From an uncultured Burkholderiales bacterium (GTDB lineage: Bacteria > Pseudomonadota > Gammaproteobacteria > Burkholderiales > Burkholderiaceae_C), in assembly GCA_903828695.1 (NCBI GenBank), contig CAIKNE010000062.1, forward strand, positions 1 through 62,845: a stretch of 62,845 bases of DNA, given 5' to 3'. Position 1 is the stretch's first letter, and each line of letters begins with the position of its first letter. The position numbers and the translations under genes are program-made. Below the pieces are notes generated by a model. The model was not told the DNA's origin. It worked only from the letters and a program-made list of their open reading frames with translations, and did no database searches. Below are positions 11,201 to 20,763 of the stretch, in pieces.

Positions 11201-12532
11201 GTTGTAATCTCTCGTTCAGGTGAGGTGATCATTCATGATGACAACGGTCGTGAGCGTGAGCGTCACAAGGTGCCTTACGGTGCAATTTTGTCGGTCAAAG
11301 CCGACCAAAGCATCAAGGCCGGTGCAATATTGGCTAACTGGGACCCATTGACGCGTCCCGTTATCACTGAGTTTGCTGGTCAAGTACAGTTTGAAAATGT
11401 TGAAGAAGGCTTGACTGTTGCTAAGCAGCTGGACGAAGTGACGGGCTTATCGACCTTGGTGGTTATCGATCCTAAACGCCGCGGTTCAACGAAGAGTGTT
11501 CGACCACAGGTTAAGTTGATTGACGCTTCAGGCAAGGAAGTCAAAATCCCAGGAACAGATCATTCTGTAACGATTGGCTTCCAAGTTGGCGCTTTGATCC
11601 AAGTTCGCGATGGACAGGATGTAGGTCCGGGCGAGGTGTTGGCGCGTATTCCAATTGAAGGTCAAAAGACGCGAGATATTACTGGGGGTCTACCGCGTGT
11701 TGCTGAACTCTTTGAAGCAAGAACACCTAAAGACAAAGGTATCTTGGCTGAGATCACAGGGACAGTCTCCTTTGGTAAGGAAACCAAAGGTAAGGTTCGC
11801 CTGCAGATTACGGACCCAGACGGCGGTGTTCACGAGGAACTCGTTCCCAAAGAGAAAAACATTGTTGTGCACGAAGGTCAGGTTGTCAACAAAGGCGAAA
11901 GCATTGTCGACGGACCCGCCGATCCGCAAGATATTTTGCGCTTACTTGGAATGGAAGAGCTGGCGCGTTACATCGTTGACGAAGTCCAAGACGTCTACCG
12001 TTTGCAGGGCGTGAAGATCAACGACAAGCACATTGAAGTGATTGTTCGTCAAATGTTAAGACGTGTTGTTGTAGAGAACCAAGGCGACGCAAACTACATT
12101 AACGGTGAACAAGTTGAGCGCTCTGAGATACTCAATATCAATGAAGCGTTACTTGCTGAAGGCAAAATGCCTGCTACCTACAGCAACTTGTTGTTGGGTA
12201 TTACAAAGGCATCATTGTCTACAGACAGTTTCATCAGTGCAGCATCATTCCAAGAAACAACTCGCGTATTGACAGAGGCTGCCATCATGGGCAAACGCGA
12301 CGAGTTGCGTGGACTGAAAGAGAATGTTATCGTCGGCCGATTGATCCCCGCTGGCTCTGGTATGGCATACCACCAAGCTCGCAAGGTGAAGGACGCTATG
12401 GACGAGGCAGAGCGCAGAGCGATCTCCGATGCAGAGGCTGCAGAGTTGGCTGAGGCGACTGCTGAGCCAGGTGAAGGACATGAGGCTACTCACGCGGAGT
12501 CTAGCAGCCAAGAGGGTGCTGCATCCGAGTAA
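8282..12532 (+). CDS. rpoC: DNA-directed RNA polymerase subunit beta'
   Basis: RpoC holds the catalytic magnesium and clamps DNA. The 1416-residue product has the N-terminal zinc-binding cysteines Cys70, Cys72, Cys85 and Cys88. It also has the invariant metal motif NADFDGDQM at residues 456-464 and a second zinc site in the segment [18 protein letters not shown]. The C-terminal tail is acidic and Ala/Glu-rich ([20 protein letters not shown]). No insertion or frameshift was seen. It ends the operon: a strong hairpin lies about 60 nt downstream. Confidence 0.98.
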   Translation: MKSLLDLFKQFTPDEHSDAIKIGLASPEKIRSWSFGEVKKPETINYRTFKPERDGLFCAKIFGPIKDYECLCGKYKRLKHRGVICEKCGVEVTQTKVRRDRMGHIDLAAPCAHIWFLKSLPSRLGLVLDMTLRDIERVLYFEAYVVVDPGMTSLKKFAIMTEDDYDEKIKEYGDEFVAKMGAEGVRDLLESIELDSEIERLRGDLTGSEVKVKKNSKRLKVLEAFKKSGIKPEWMVLSVLPVLPPDLRPLVPLDGGRFATSDLNDLYRRVINRNSRLRRLLELNAPEIIARNEKRMLQEAVDSLLDNGRRGKAMTGANKRALKSLADMIKGKSGRFRQNLLGKRVDYSGRSVITVGPTLKLHQCGLPKLMALELFKPFIFSRLEAMGIATTIKAAKKEVETGTAVVWDILEEVIKEHPVLLNRAPTLHRLGIQAFEPILIEGKAIQLHPLVCSAFNADFDGDQMAVHIPLSVEAQMEARTLMLSSNNVLFPANGEPSIVPSQDVVLGLYYTTRERINGKGEGMIFADIPEIERALQAGVVELTAKINVRLVEWTKDKETGEFVSHASVVETTAGRALLSEILPKGLPFSNLNKALKKKEISKLINTSFRKCGLKETVVFADKLLQNGFRLATRAGISIAIDDMLVPHEKHQIIEDAEKEVKDIEQQYVSGLVTSGERYNKVVDIWGKAGDAVSKVMMDQLRKEKTIDRHNNEVEQESFNSIYMMADSGARGSAAQIRQLAGMRGLMAKPDGSIIETPITANFREGLNVLQYFISTHGARKGLADTALKTANSGYLTRRLVDVTQDLVVTEVDCGTHNGQLMRAIVEGGEVIESLRDRVLGRTAVEDVLNPETRSVIVATGEMLDEDNIDLIESLGVDEVKVRTALNCETRFGLCAKCYGRDLGRGGLINVGEAVGVIAAQSIGEPGTQLTMRTFHIGGAASRAAIASSVEAKSNGTIGFNATMRYVTNSKKELVVISRSGEVIIHDDNGRERERHKVPYGAILSVKADQSIKAGAILANWDPLTRPVITEFAGQVQFENVEEGLTVAKQLDEVTGLSTLVVIDPKRRGSTKSVRPQVKLIDASGKEVKIPGTDHSVTIGFQVGALIQVRDGQDVGPGEVLARIPIEGQKTRDITGGLPRVAELFEARTPKDKGILAEITGTVSFGKETKGKVRLQITDPDGGVHEELVPKEKNIVVHEGQVVNKGESIVDGPADPQDILRLLGMEELARYIVDEVQDVYRLQGVKINDKHIEVIVRQMLRRVVVENQGDANYINGEQVERSEILNINEALLAEGKMPATYSNLLLGITKASLSTDSFISAASFQETTRVLTEAAIMGKRDELRGLKENVIVGRLIPAGSGMAYHQARKVKDAMDEAERRAISDAEAAELAEATAEPGEGHEATHAESSSQEGAASE

Positions 12533-12590
12533 AGCGCAAGTCACTCCGTCTTAGCTGAAATTGGGGTGGGTGGACAACCTCTCCAAAATT

Positions 12591-12640
12591 AGAAAAGGGT
12601 AGCCTAAAGTTGATAAACTGGTGGCCGCCCTTTTCTTTCT
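12591..12640 (+). terminator. Terminator after rpoC
   Basis: AGAAAAGGGTAGCC (12591-12604) pairs with GGCCGCCCTTTTCT (12623-12636), with one G-U pair and one mismatch. The 3' side runs into TTCTTTCT. It follows rpoC by about 60 nt and probably ends the rplKAJL-rpoBC transcript. Confidence 0.7.
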
Positions 12641-12703
12641 GTGCCGAACAACTCGAGCGTAACGATTAAGGGTAGTGCAAGCTAATCTTTCAAAGGATTG
12701 TTC

Positions 12704-13264
12704 ATGCTAATTGATGCATGGTGGTTTTGGTGCTGTTTAGCCGTATTGGTTTTTTGGTCACTCGGTGCGTACAACAGATTGGTTCGATTGCGAAATCAAA
12801 TTATTCAACAGTATTTTGCATTAGAGGCCGTACTCTTTAAGTACCAAGACCTTGTTCAAGAGGCCATCACCAGTGCCGCTACGGCAACCAACGGATGGAG
12901 GGCCAGCGTAGCGCCTGAGTTGGGCGCCAGTCTTTGGACTCGACTTCAGGTGTGTGCTAACCACGCTGCAATGGCGATGGCTCGGATGCATGAGCACCCT
13001 TTGTTGCCTAAATCTGCAGATGAGTTGGTGGAGACTAGCGAAGAACTCGAGAGCGCTTGGTTGGCTTTGGTTCATCCAGACGTTTATTATTTGTCAGTTC
13101 CAGAAGAACTGAAGAAAAACTGGAGCGATATTGACGTATTGCTTCAGCCCGAGCTAGAGAAATTCAACACAGTTAGTAACGAATACAACCTAGCAATTGC
13201 GATGTTTCCTGCGGTGTTGATAGCCAAATTATTAAAATTTAAACCGGCAAGAACTTTAACTTAA
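12704..13264 (+). CDS. LemA-like membrane-anchored protein
   Basis: The 186-residue product has one N-terminal membrane helix (about 3-22, rich in Trp and Leu). The next segment, YNRLVRLRNQIIQQYFALEA, matches the LemA start. Its end, YNLAIAMFPAVLIAKLLKFKPA, matches the LemA C-terminus of the form YN-x-x-FPxxLxAxLxxFKPA. The middle is more divergent than in typical LemA. ATG 12704 is preferred over an in-frame TTG at 12698, because AAAGGA lies 6 nt before the ATG and would touch the TTG. LemA family function is poorly defined (envelope-related), so only the family is claimed. rsmB begins 30 nt later. Confidence 0.7.
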   Translation: MLIDAWWFWCCLAVLVFWSLGAYNRLVRLRNQIIQQYFALEAVLFKYQDLVQEAITSAATATNGWRASVAPELGASLWTRLQVCANHAAMAMARMHEHPLLPKSADELVETSEELESAWLALVHPDVYYLSVPEELKKNWSDIDVLLQPELEKFNTVSNEYNLAIAMFPAVLIAKLLKFKPARTLT

Positions 13265-13294
13265 TCCCAACCTATAACTCTTTAAGCACCATTA

Positions 13295-14689
13295 ATGACG
13301 AAGCCTCAATCCCTACCATTGTGGCAACAGTTACAGGCAACACAGGCCTGTTTGCAAGATGTAACCCAAGGCGCCTCAACAGGCCAAGTTTTAAGTTTAG
13401 TCGACCCCGACATGCGCGCGGGGGTACAGTCCCTTTTATTTCACACTCTACGCCGCTTAGGTACAGCAAGAGCGCTACTCAAGAAGTTGGCCAATAAAGC
13501 GCCAAAGGAGCCAGCCAATTCTTTGTTGTGCGTGAGTTTGGCTCTTGCTAGCTCTGTGGATCGACCTATGTACTCTGAGTTTACGCTCGTCAGTCAGGCT
13601 GTTGAGGCTGCCAAGCGAGACGTGCTCATGAAGGCGCAGGCTCCATTTATCAATGCGTGTTTGAGGCGTTTTTTTAGAGAGCGAGATGCTTTAATTCGCG
13701 AGGTACAAGACCAACCGGAGGCACTCTGGAACTATCCATCTTGGTGGATCCGCAGAGTGCGCGAGCAGTATCCAAAGAATTGGGAAAGAATTCTTGAGGT
13801 TGGCAATTTAGCGCCTCCGTTGACCTTAAGGGTCAACTTGTCCCGAACAAGCCGCGCAGAGTTGGCTAAGTCTTGGACAGAAAAAGGTTTAGCGTTTACG
13901 GAGCAAGGTGAGCAGGGGTTGGTGCTCAGTCACCCGCTTCCTGTCCATGATATTCCCGGATTTGATGCGGGACTGTGTTCAGTTCAAGATGCCGGCGCGC
14001 AACTCGCTGCCCAGATTTTGGTTAAAGCACTTCAGGCCAGTGGGCTGGAAAAAACAGATCCACCAGCTTCAGCCGTTACAGGGCGGGGATCTTTGGACGG
14101 CACCTCAGGAGCGGGCCCCAAACGCCTGAAGGTACTTGATGCTTGTGCAGCACCCGGGGGAAAGACCACGCATTTATTGGAGTACCCAGGTCTGGAGGTA
14201 ACGGCCTTGGAGGTGGACGAGGCTCGGTGTGAAAAAGTCCGCGAGAGTTGTGAGCGCTTAGGGGTGCAGGCAGATGTGGTCTGTGCAGACGCTTCCGATC
14301 TCAGTGCTTGGTGGAACAAGGAGCCTTTTGACGCCGTGCTCTTGGACGCTCCGTGTACAGCTTCTGGTATTGTCAGGCGACACCCCGATATCCGCTGGCT
14401 CAGGCGAGAAAGTGACATCGCGCAGCTGGGGTTGATGCAACAGCGACTACTCGCCAAGAGTTGGGAGGTTCTTGCAAGGGGTGGGTATTTACTATACTGC
14501 ACTTGCTCAATTTTTAGGCAGGAGGGGGAGCTTCAGATCCAAGCGTTTCTTACGCGCAACACAGATGCTGTAATCTGCACTCAACCCGGGCATTTGCTAC
14601 CAACCGCGGGTGGAAAAGGCTCATTGGTGACGGACAATGAGTTGAATGATCATGACGGATTTTTCTACGCCCTATTGCAAAAGAAATAG
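13295..14689 (+). CDS. rsmB: 16S rRNA (cytosine-967-C5)-methyltransferase RsmB
   Basis: RsmB uses S-adenosylmethionine to methylate C967 of 16S rRNA. The 464-residue product has an N-terminal NusB-like helical part and a C-terminal Rossmann methyltransferase. The SAM-binding loop is DACAAPGGKT, starting near residue 282. Both family cysteines are present: Cys354 in DAPCTASG (motif IV, product release) and Cys404 in YCTCS (motif VI, nucleophile). A Gly/Ser/Pro-rich insert near residues 250-275, just before the SAM loop, looks like a lineage-specific linker. The end overlaps the next gene by 44 nt. Confidence 0.93.
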   Translation: MTKPQSLPLWQQLQATQACLQDVTQGASTGQVLSLVDPDMRAGVQSLLFHTLRRLGTARALLKKLANKAPKEPANSLLCVSLALASSVDRPMYSEFTLVSQAVEAAKRDVLMKAQAPFINACLRRFFRERDALIREVQDQPEALWNYPSWWIRRVREQYPKNWERILEVGNLAPPLTLRVNLSRTSRAELAKSWTEKGLAFTEQGEQGLVLSHPLPVHDIPGFDAGLCSVQDAGAQLAAQILVKALQASGLEKTDPPASAVTGRGSLDGTSGAGPKRLKVLDACAAPGGKTTHLLEYPGLEVTALEVDEARCEKVRESCERLGVQADVVCADASDLSAWWNKEPFDAVLLDAPCTASGIVRRHPDIRWLRRESDIAQLGLMQQRLLAKSWEVLARGGYLLYCTCSIFRQEGELQIQAFLTRNTDAVICTQPGHLLPTAGGKGSLVTDNELNDHDGFFYALLQKK

Positions 14690-15311
14690 TCCCCAGTTTT
14701 TGGACCTGAGTCGCGCACCTTACTGGTTATTGCGCGTCTTGGTTCTGGTGCTAGGGCTGGTTGTGCACGCGCTAAGTCATGCCCAGCAAACTTTACAGAC
14801 CGGGGACTTTGGTGTCCGTGCGGAGGAGGACGGTTATTTCCTTCAATCAACCTTTGATTTTGACTTGCCTATTGGTGTGGAAGATGCATTAAACAAGGGG
14901 GTGCCCTTGTTTTTTATAGCAGAGGTGGATGTTTTAAAAGACCGCTGGTACTGGAGCGATAAGGTTGTGACGCACAACGAACGCCACATGAGGCTTAGTT
15001 ACCAACCTTTAACCCGGCGCTGGAAAATCTATATCTCCTCCCAACCCATCTCTAACACTGGCTTAGGTGTTGCGATGGGACAAAGCTTTGATACGCTCAC
15101 TGAAGCGCTAGCCATGGTCAAGCGGGTAACGCGGTGGAAGATCGCTGAGCGCCAGCAAATTGAGACAGGTGGAAAATATCACTATAACTTTAACTTCCGC
15201 CTGGATCTATCCCAACTGCCCAGACCTTTGCAAATGGGCGCCATAGGCGACTCAGAATGGGCACTGAGCTTTACTCGCTCACAGCGTTTGGTTATTGATG
15301 CTAACGAATGA
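14646..15311 (+). CDS. DUF4390 family exported protein
   Basis: This 221-residue protein has an N-terminal hydrophobic segment (about 28-44) ending in ALSHAQQ, like a signal peptide with cleavage after Ala. The mature part resembles DUF4390, which in betaproteobacteria lies between rsmB and ntrY. Visible features are FDFDLPIGVEDALNKGVPLFF and YHYNFNFRLDLSQLPRPLQ. Function is unknown. It overlaps rsmB by 44 nt and ntrY by 4 nt (ATGA), so rsmB, this gene, ntrY and the regulator form one operon. A role in sensing or modulating the NtrY periplasmic domain is only a guess from position. Confidence 0.75.
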   Translation: MIMTDFSTPYCKRNSPQFLDLSRAPYWLLRVLVLVLGLVVHALSHAQQTLQTGDFGVRAEEDGYFLQSTFDFDLPIGVEDALNKGVPLFFIAEVDVLKDRWYWSDKVVTHNERHMRLSYQPLTRRWKIYISSQPISNTGLGVAMGQSFDTLTEALAMVKRVTRWKIAERQQIETGGKYHYNFNFRLDLSQLPRPLQMGAIGDSEWALSFTRSQRLVIDANE

Positions 15312-17605
15312 TTAATCTAGGTCTACAGCGCTTTAATCAAAAGCGCATGGGTTGGGCGCTGGGGGTGGTGATCTTTGCCGTATTGGCTTTGTCGCTTGTG
15401 CTCCTATTCTTGCTAACCCAGGCTACCCAAAAGTGGGAGCTTTACGAGCAAAACTACGAGTTACTATTCACACTTAATTCTTTTGTCGCGGGAGGTTTGC
15501 TGCTGGTGATTGGGTGGGCAGGGGTAAGGTTGGTGCAACGGCTCAGGGCGGGTAAATTCGGGAGTCGCCTTTTGCTTAAGTTGGCTGCAATTTTTGCGCT
15601 CATAGGTATTGTTCCTGGAATACTCATTTATGCAGTCTCTTATCAATTCGTGTCTCGATCGATTGAGTCATGGTTTGACGTCAAAGTCGAGGGTGCCCTA
15701 GATGCGGGATTAAATTTAGGTCGGGCAACGATTGATAACTTATCGCAAGATTTAAGCAACAAAGTCAAGAGCGCCTCCTCACTCCTCTCGAATGTGAGTG
15801 TGAACGAGACCGCAGAGGTCCCCAACTTGGAAAAAATTCGAGAGTTGAGCAACGCTGAGGATGTGGTGCTATGGTCTGATGAATTAAAACCGGTTGCAAG
15901 CGTGGGCGCTTCTAAATATGATTTATTCCCAGAGCCTCCCAATGCCCTTGAGATGAAGCGAGTTAAAGCGGAGGGATACACCTGGCGCGTGGAGGGGTTG
16001 GAGGAAGGACTTGCCGGAACAGGTATCGTGCCCAGAGTAAAGGTATTGGTCTTGGTGACGGTCAATAAGATCAGAATTAAACCTGAGCAAATGGTTTTGC
16101 AAGTTACGCAAAATCTACCGAGTAATTTGGTGAGTAACGCATTGGCTGTGCTTGAGGCGAACCGAGAGTATCAAGAAAGAGCGCTTGCCAGGGACGGACT
16201 AAAGCGGATGTATATTGGTACATTGACGCTGACTTTATTTTTGGCTGTGTTTGGCGCTGTATTATTAGCGGCTATTTTGGGCAATCAATTGGCGAGGCCG
16301 TTACTCGTTCTCGCGATGGGGGTGCGCGATGTTGCTGGAGGTGACTTGAGCCCTAAACAGGTGCTAGAGGGGCGCAATGAGTTGGAAGGTTTGACCAGAG
16401 CTTTTGCAGACATGACCGAGCAACTCGCGAACTCCAGATCAGCTGTGCAAGGGAGTATGGACCAAGTGAATTTGGCCAGAGCCAATTTGCAGACGATTTT
16501 GGATAATTTAACCGCAGGGGTCATGGTGATGCGATCGACGGGTGAGTTGCTTTCTGCCAATCCGGGCGCGACCCGTATTTTGAAGGTGCCACTGGCAGGT
16601 TATTTGCACCACAACGTACATGAGATACAAGAAATTGCTACATTTGTTGGCCCTGTTATTCAGCAGTTTGAGAATTTTGTAAACGACCGGATGGCCCAGG
16701 ATGTGGATCATTGGCAAGACTCATTTGAGTTCGTGCCCCCCGGATCAGAGGAGCCCGCTACGCTCAGTATGGGGGATTCTGGTGGCGCTGTTACATTTGT
16801 TGCGCGCGGAGCAGTGTTGCCTAATTCGGATTGGCTTTTGGTGTTTGATGATATTTCGGAAATCATCTCCGCTCAGCGTACACAGGCCTGGGGTGAAGTG
16901 GCCAAGCGATTGGCCCACGAGATAAAGAATCCTTTGACGCCGATTCAACTGTCCGCGGAGAGGCTAGCCGCTAAATTACACGCTAAGGTTGATGCCTCCG
17001 ATCAGGCGCTCTTGACCAAGTCCGTCAAAACGATCGTCGATCAGGTTGACGCCATGAAGAGGTTGGTGAATGAGTTCCGGGAGTTTGGGCGCATGCCGCA
17101 AGCTGAGCTAAAACCCATAGACTTGAATCTCGTGATTAAAGATGTTTTGAATCTTTATGAGGCCGGAAATGACCGGATTATCATAAAATCAAATTTTGAT
17201 GCAAAATGCCCCCTTATTTGGGGTGATGAACAACTCCTGAGGCAAGTGATTCATAATTTATTGCAAAATGCGCAAGACGCAAGTGAGTCCTCTGAGTATC
17301 CACAGGTTGTGATACAAACGCAGTGGCGAGAGCGCTCCAACCGAGTCCGTATGACGGTCTCTGATACCGGTCCAGGCTTTACTGAGTCTGTACTACAGCG
17401 AGCCTTTGAGCCTTATGTGACCACTAAGGTCAAGGGAACTGGGCTCGGATTGGCTGTGGTTAAGAAAATTGCAGATGAGCACAATGCGAGAATTGAGATT
17501 CGAAATATTGAAGAGCACGGAGCGGTGATGGGAGCAAAAGTATCTATTTCTCTGCAAGCCCAAAAGCCGAGTAACATATCGCTTCTAAACAACGAAAAGG
17601 CCTGA
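15308..17605 (+). CDS. ntrY: NtrY-type sensor histidine kinase
   Basis: A 765-residue inner-membrane kinase. Membrane helices lie near residues 14-37, 48-70, 84-108 and 300-322; the loop between the last two is the likely periplasmic sensor. A HAMP linker (about 325-378), a PAS-like region (about 395-510), a HisKA domain and an HATPase domain follow. The phospho-accepting histidine is His537 in LAHEIKNPLTPIQLSAERL. The ATP lid carries NLLQNAQDA, DTGPGF and GTGLGLAVV. It overlaps the DUF4390 gene by 4 nt, and its response regulator follows 9 nt later. The ligand is not evident. Known NtrYX systems affect nitrogen and redox or envelope responses. Confidence 0.88.
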   Translation: MINLGLQRFNQKRMGWALGVVIFAVLALSLVLLFLLTQATQKWELYEQNYELLFTLNSFVAGGLLLVIGWAGVRLVQRLRAGKFGSRLLLKLAAIFALIGIVPGILIYAVSYQFVSRSIESWFDVKVEGALDAGLNLGRATIDNLSQDLSNKVKSASSLLSNVSVNETAEVPNLEKIRELSNAEDVVLWSDELKPVASVGASKYDLFPEPPNALEMKRVKAEGYTWRVEGLEEGLAGTGIVPRVKVLVLVTVNKIRIKPEQMVLQVTQNLPSNLVSNALAVLEANREYQERALARDGLKRMYIGTLTLTLFLAVFGAVLLAAILGNQLARPLLVLAMGVRDVAGGDLSPKQVLEGRNELEGLTRAFADMTEQLANSRSAVQGSMDQVNLARANLQTILDNLTAGVMVMRSTGELLSANPGATRILKVPLAGYLHHNVHEIQEIATFVGPVIQQFENFVNDRMAQDVDHWQDSFEFVPPGSEEPATLSMGDSGGAVTFVARGAVLPNSDWLLVFDDISEIISAQRTQAWGEVAKRLAHEIKNPLTPIQLSAERLAAKLHAKVDASDQALLTKSVKTIVDQVDAMKRLVNEFREFGRMPQAELKPIDLNLVIKDVLNLYEAGNDRIIIKSNFDAKCPLIWGDEQLLRQVIHNLLQNAQDASESSEYPQVVIQTQWRERSNRVRMTVSDTGPGFTESVLQRAFEPYVTTKVKGTGLGLAVVKKIADEHNARIEIRNIEEHGAVMGAKVSISLQAQKPSNISLLNNEKA

Positions 17606-17614
17606 TCCTGTAAT

Positions 17615-18340
17615 ATGGCAAATATATTAGTGGTTGATGACGAGTTAGGAATAAGAGATCTTTTGTCAGAGATATTAAATGACGAAGGGCACAACGTAGA
17701 GTTGGCCGAGAACGCAGCGCAGGCTCGTGAGGCTAGACTCAAAGGCGCGCCTGATTTGGTGCTTCTAGATATTTGGATGCCTGATACTGATGGTGTCAGC
17801 CTCTTAAAGGAGTGGTCAGCTGCAGGTCTTTTAACGATGCCGGTCATCATGATGAGTGGTCATGCAACGATTGATACGGCTGTAGAGGCAACACGCATTG
17901 GGGCGCTCGCATTTCTTGAAAAGCCTATTACCTTGCAAAAGCTACTCAAGTCGGTGGAGCAAGGACTTGCACGAAAGCCAAAGTCTTTAGGAATAACAAC
18001 GGGTGTTGGCGTAGGAAATTTATCTAGAACCGCCCATGTAAGTGCACCCCCCTATTCATCTAATGCGGTCCATACGCATGTGCTCCAAAACTCCCATCCT
18101 AATGCGGTGGGCGGGAGTGATAACGTTCCTTGGTCCAACCTTCAAAGTTTCGATCTAAATCAACCTTTAAGAGATGCAAGAGACGCTTTTGAGAAGGCTT
18201 ATTTTGAGTATCACTTGGTTCAAGAAGGCGGTTCTATGACCCGCGTCGCTGAAAAAACGGGCCTAGAGCGCACCCACCTTTACCGCAAGCTCAAGCAACT
18301 CGGCGTGGATTTGTCTAAAGGTAAGCGCACTATTGGTTAG
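17615..18340 (+). CDS. NtrX-like response regulator without AAA+ domain (REC plus Fis-type HTH)
   Basis: The 241-residue product has an N-terminal receiver domain with acidic pair Asp8/Asp9, phospho-acceptor Asp52 in LLDIWMPDTDG, and conserved Lys103 in FLEKP. A low-complexity linker (about 120-180) follows, then a C-terminal Fis-type helix-turn-helix (about 205-236, MTRVAEKTGLERTHLYRKLK). Classic NtrX is about 450 residues with a central sigma-54-activating AAA+ ATPase; that domain is absent and no frameshift remnant is seen. The regulator should therefore bind DNA without activating sigma-54 polymerase itself. Short forms of this kind occur in betaproteobacteria next to ntrY. Confidence 0.85.
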   Translation: MANILVVDDELGIRDLLSEILNDEGHNVELAENAAQAREARLKGAPDLVLLDIWMPDTDGVSLLKEWSAAGLLTMPVIMMSGHATIDTAVEATRIGALAFLEKPITLQKLLKSVEQGLARKPKSLGITTGVGVGNLSRTAHVSAPPYSSNAVHTHVLQNSHPNAVGGSDNVPWSNLQSFDLNQPLRDARDAFEKAYFEYHLVQEGGSMTRVAEKTGLERTHLYRKLKQLGVDLSKGKRTIG

Positions 18341-18410
18341 TTGCGTAATCTTCTCCCGCCCTCCTCTAGCTTCCCCGTTTTAGTTCAATCGCGCAAGCAG
18401 CGTATGGGCG

Positions 18411-19082
18411 TTATTTGTCAGCCCGTTTTTTGACGAAATCTATCACGACTGGGTTGTTTGCAATGACAGCAAACAGCAAAGCGCCCAGACTCGCTCCAAC
18501 CAAATCCCCAACCATCATAATGGGCAGTTGAGAGATGCTTAAGAATTGGTCGGGCTCCACCAAGGCCCAGGCAAGGTGGTGAGTTAATGCGTTGATGAAT
18601 GAGTAGATGAAGGTCAGTACTAAGAGGTCGCGCAGTTCAGTAATATAGACTTCGCGTCCTTTCAGGACTTTGAAGATCTGAAAAGATATTAGGGGTCCGA
18701 TGACTGAGGCGGCGACGTTCAAAACGGTAACGTCAACTGGGTCGTTTTTGAAAAAACAAATGATAATCACACCAATTGCGGTCGCAACGCTGCCGAAGAG
18801 GGAGCCCAAAATCAAGACATTCGCTAGACGAAGAAAAGCGGGTAAGTAGATCCAGCTAATATGATTTGAGAATTCAAGGAGTTTGAATATAAACCCGTTA
18901 AAAGCATGAGCAAGAGCGTAGGTGAGCCCGGTCAGGAGAGTCATAATCAAAATCTCAAATTTAACGCGTTGCATCTGAAAGCTTTGAAAAATGCCCGTAA
19001 GTGAGTAATTGAGTGCGCAAGTGAATAATGGATTTGATCTCCTCTTGCGGAGTTGGGTAGTACCAACCCAGGTGCACATCAT
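18411..19082 (-). CDS. Multi-pass membrane protein of unknown function
   Basis: The frame gives up to 223 residues with about six hydrophobic segments (from about residue 45 to 210), short loops and a basic C-terminal tail (VKKRADK). The C-terminal part, HHLAWALVEP followed by MVGDLVGASLGALLF, faintly recalls the last helices of MASE1-type membrane sensor domains, but no kinase or cyclase follows. The first 36 residues are not hydrophobic and may not be translated: an in-frame ATG at 18974 would start at MQRVKFEIL. No good ribosome site was found for either start. It points toward the ntrX-like gene, ending 70 nt from it. Confidence 0.5.
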   Translation of the reverse strand: MMCTWVGTTQLRKRRSNPLFTCALNYSLTGIFQSFQMQRVKFEILIMTLLTGLTYALAHAFNGFIFKLLEFSNHISWIYLPAFLRLANVLILGSLFGSVATAIGVIIICFFKNDPVDVTVLNVAASVIGPLISFQIFKVLKGREVYITELRDLLVLTFIYSFINALTHHLAWALVEPDQFLSISQLPIMMVGDLVGASLGALLFAVIANNPVVIDFVKKRADK

Positions 19083-19148
19083 ACCAAGATCGTTGCGGTC
19101 AAGGTCAATATTGTTATGATTTTAGTAATTTTTGTATAGCCCGTGGTT

Positions 19149-20603
19149 TTAGATATTTTTAGCAATTTGATGATTTACGCCCTGGATAGACTCCTCATAG
19201 ATTCGCGCGATTTGGAGCAGTTCTTTATCTCCCTGGGGCTTGCCGATAAGTTGTAAGCCCATGGGAAGTCCTTGGTCGCCAAATCCGACGGGAACGCTGA
19301 TGCAGGGCAGGCCTGCGAAGGTGGCGTAAATGACGACCTCCATCCAGCGGTGATAGGTGTCCATTACCACAGGACCGCGGGACGTAAGGATTTCACTTGG
19401 CCAGCGCAGGTTTTTATCAAAAGGCCAAACTTGTGAGACAGGGAGAGCTAAAACATCGTGATGTTTAAAGTGCTCTAGCATGGCTTGGTAAAAAGCAGTC
19501 CGCTCAACGCTTGCTTGGGCAAGCGTTTTGGCCTCGATCCCAAGGGATTGCTCAAACTCCCACAGGGCCTCTGGTTTCAGGAGCGTTTTGTTCTCTGGGC
19601 GAGCAAAGTAGGGGCCTAAGCGAACGCCCATTAGGGAGCTGCGCCAAGTAAGCCATGATTGCCATACTGACTTTGGATCAAAGCGCGCATGGATGGGCTC
19701 TATCCGAACAAGCGCACTGCGCCGCTCAAAGTTGTGAAGTGCCTTCTCACAGACCTCTCGTATTCCGCCCTCTAGGGGCAAGTAGCCGTTGAGGTCTGAG
19801 AGCCAGCCGACTCTTATATGAGCCGGCGGCTCTTGCACGGACTTGGATAAATGCATTAAACTTTCCTTGTCCGTCAGCGCGTAGGGTGTTCTCGGGTCTG
19901 CTCCTGATTGCGTCTCTAAAAGAGCTGCCAGGTCAAGGACGCTTCGTGCCATAGGGCCTTCAGTGCTGAGTGTGGATAGGTACACATCCGCAGAGGGGTA
20001 GTACGGCACGCGCCCTATGGAGGGGCGCATCCCGTAGACGTTATTCCATCCCGCGGGGTTGCGCAGACTGCCCATGAAATCAGATCCATCGGCGATGGGG
20101 AGCATTTTTAAGGCCAACGCAACTGCTGCGCCTCCGCTGCTGCCACCTGCAGACTTGGAGGGGTCAAAGGCGTTGCAAGTCACGCCAAACAGATCGTTAA
20201 AGGTGTGAGAGCCAAGGCCGAACTCGGGGGTATTGGTTTTACCGATCACAACTGCACCTGCGTTTTTGATTCTCTCAACCATGAGCCCATCCTGGGTGGG
20301 GACAAAATCTCTCAAAATTCGAGAACCCATAGTGGTTGGTATTCCTGCGGTGAGCGCCATATCTTTGATGGCGATGGGCAACCCGTGCATCCACCCCATT
20401 GAGCGCCCCTCATTGAGCTGTTGATCCTTGTCTGTTGCCTGGCGGATGAGCAAGGGACGGTCTAATAAACTAACAACTGCGTTGTAAGTGGGGTTAAGTT
20501 CCTCGATCCGGTCCAAATAGGCGTTCATAACCTGCACACAGGTTAGGCGCCTTTGGTGAATGGCAAAAGATAGCTCCAAAGCGGATAAGTCAATTATTTG
20601 CAT
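19149..20603 (-). CDS. Amidase (amidase signature family)
   Basis: A 484-residue member of the amidase signature family, which hydrolyses amide bonds with a Ser-cisSer-Lys triad. All three are visible: Lys80 in PIAIKDM, Ser155 in the SAGGSSGGAA loop, and nucleophile Ser179 in GSDFMGSLRNPAG. The usual GSDTGGS motif reads GSDFMGS, a small variation. No signal peptide is seen, so it is cytoplasmic. It is not GatA: GatB and GatC are not nearby and the context is unrelated. The substrate cannot be told. The gene is alone, with its start 160 nt from coaX on the opposite strand. Confidence 0.85.
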   Translation of the reverse strand: MQIIDLSALELSFAIHQRRLTCVQVMNAYLDRIEELNPTYNAVVSLLDRPLLIRQATDKDQQLNEGRSMGWMHGLPIAIKDMALTAGIPTTMGSRILRDFVPTQDGLMVERIKNAGAVVIGKTNTPEFGLGSHTFNDLFGVTCNAFDPSKSAGGSSGGAAVALALKMLPIADGSDFMGSLRNPAGWNNVYGMRPSIGRVPYYPSADVYLSTLSTEGPMARSVLDLAALLETQSGADPRTPYALTDKESLMHLSKSVQEPPAHIRVGWLSDLNGYLPLEGGIREVCEKALHNFERRSALVRIEPIHARFDPKSVWQSWLTWRSSLMGVRLGPYFARPENKTLLKPEALWEFEQSLGIEAKTLAQASVERTAFYQAMLEHFKHHDVLALPVSQVWPFDKNLRWPSEILTSRGPVVMDTYHRWMEVVIYATFAGLPCISVPVGFGDQGLPMGLQLIGKPQGDKELLQIARIYEESIQGVNHQIAKNI

Positions 20604-20763
20604 ATTAACGAGTCAAGAGGAAGGTAAAGTGGGAGAGAATGGATCTTAAAATAAATTTGGACAACAAGTTTGAATTTTCAAGCGCAAGTTTTTTGATCTG
20701 CTGGTTTTAGATTTTTAGATTTGGACAGCAGTTGGCCCATGGTTTGTGATGGATGAAATCAAC

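Noticed and set aside
19149-20603. Amidase as GatA of the tRNA amidotransferase
   Set aside because: No gatB or gatC nearby and the active-site loop GSDFMGS departs from GatA; a general amidase is the safer call.
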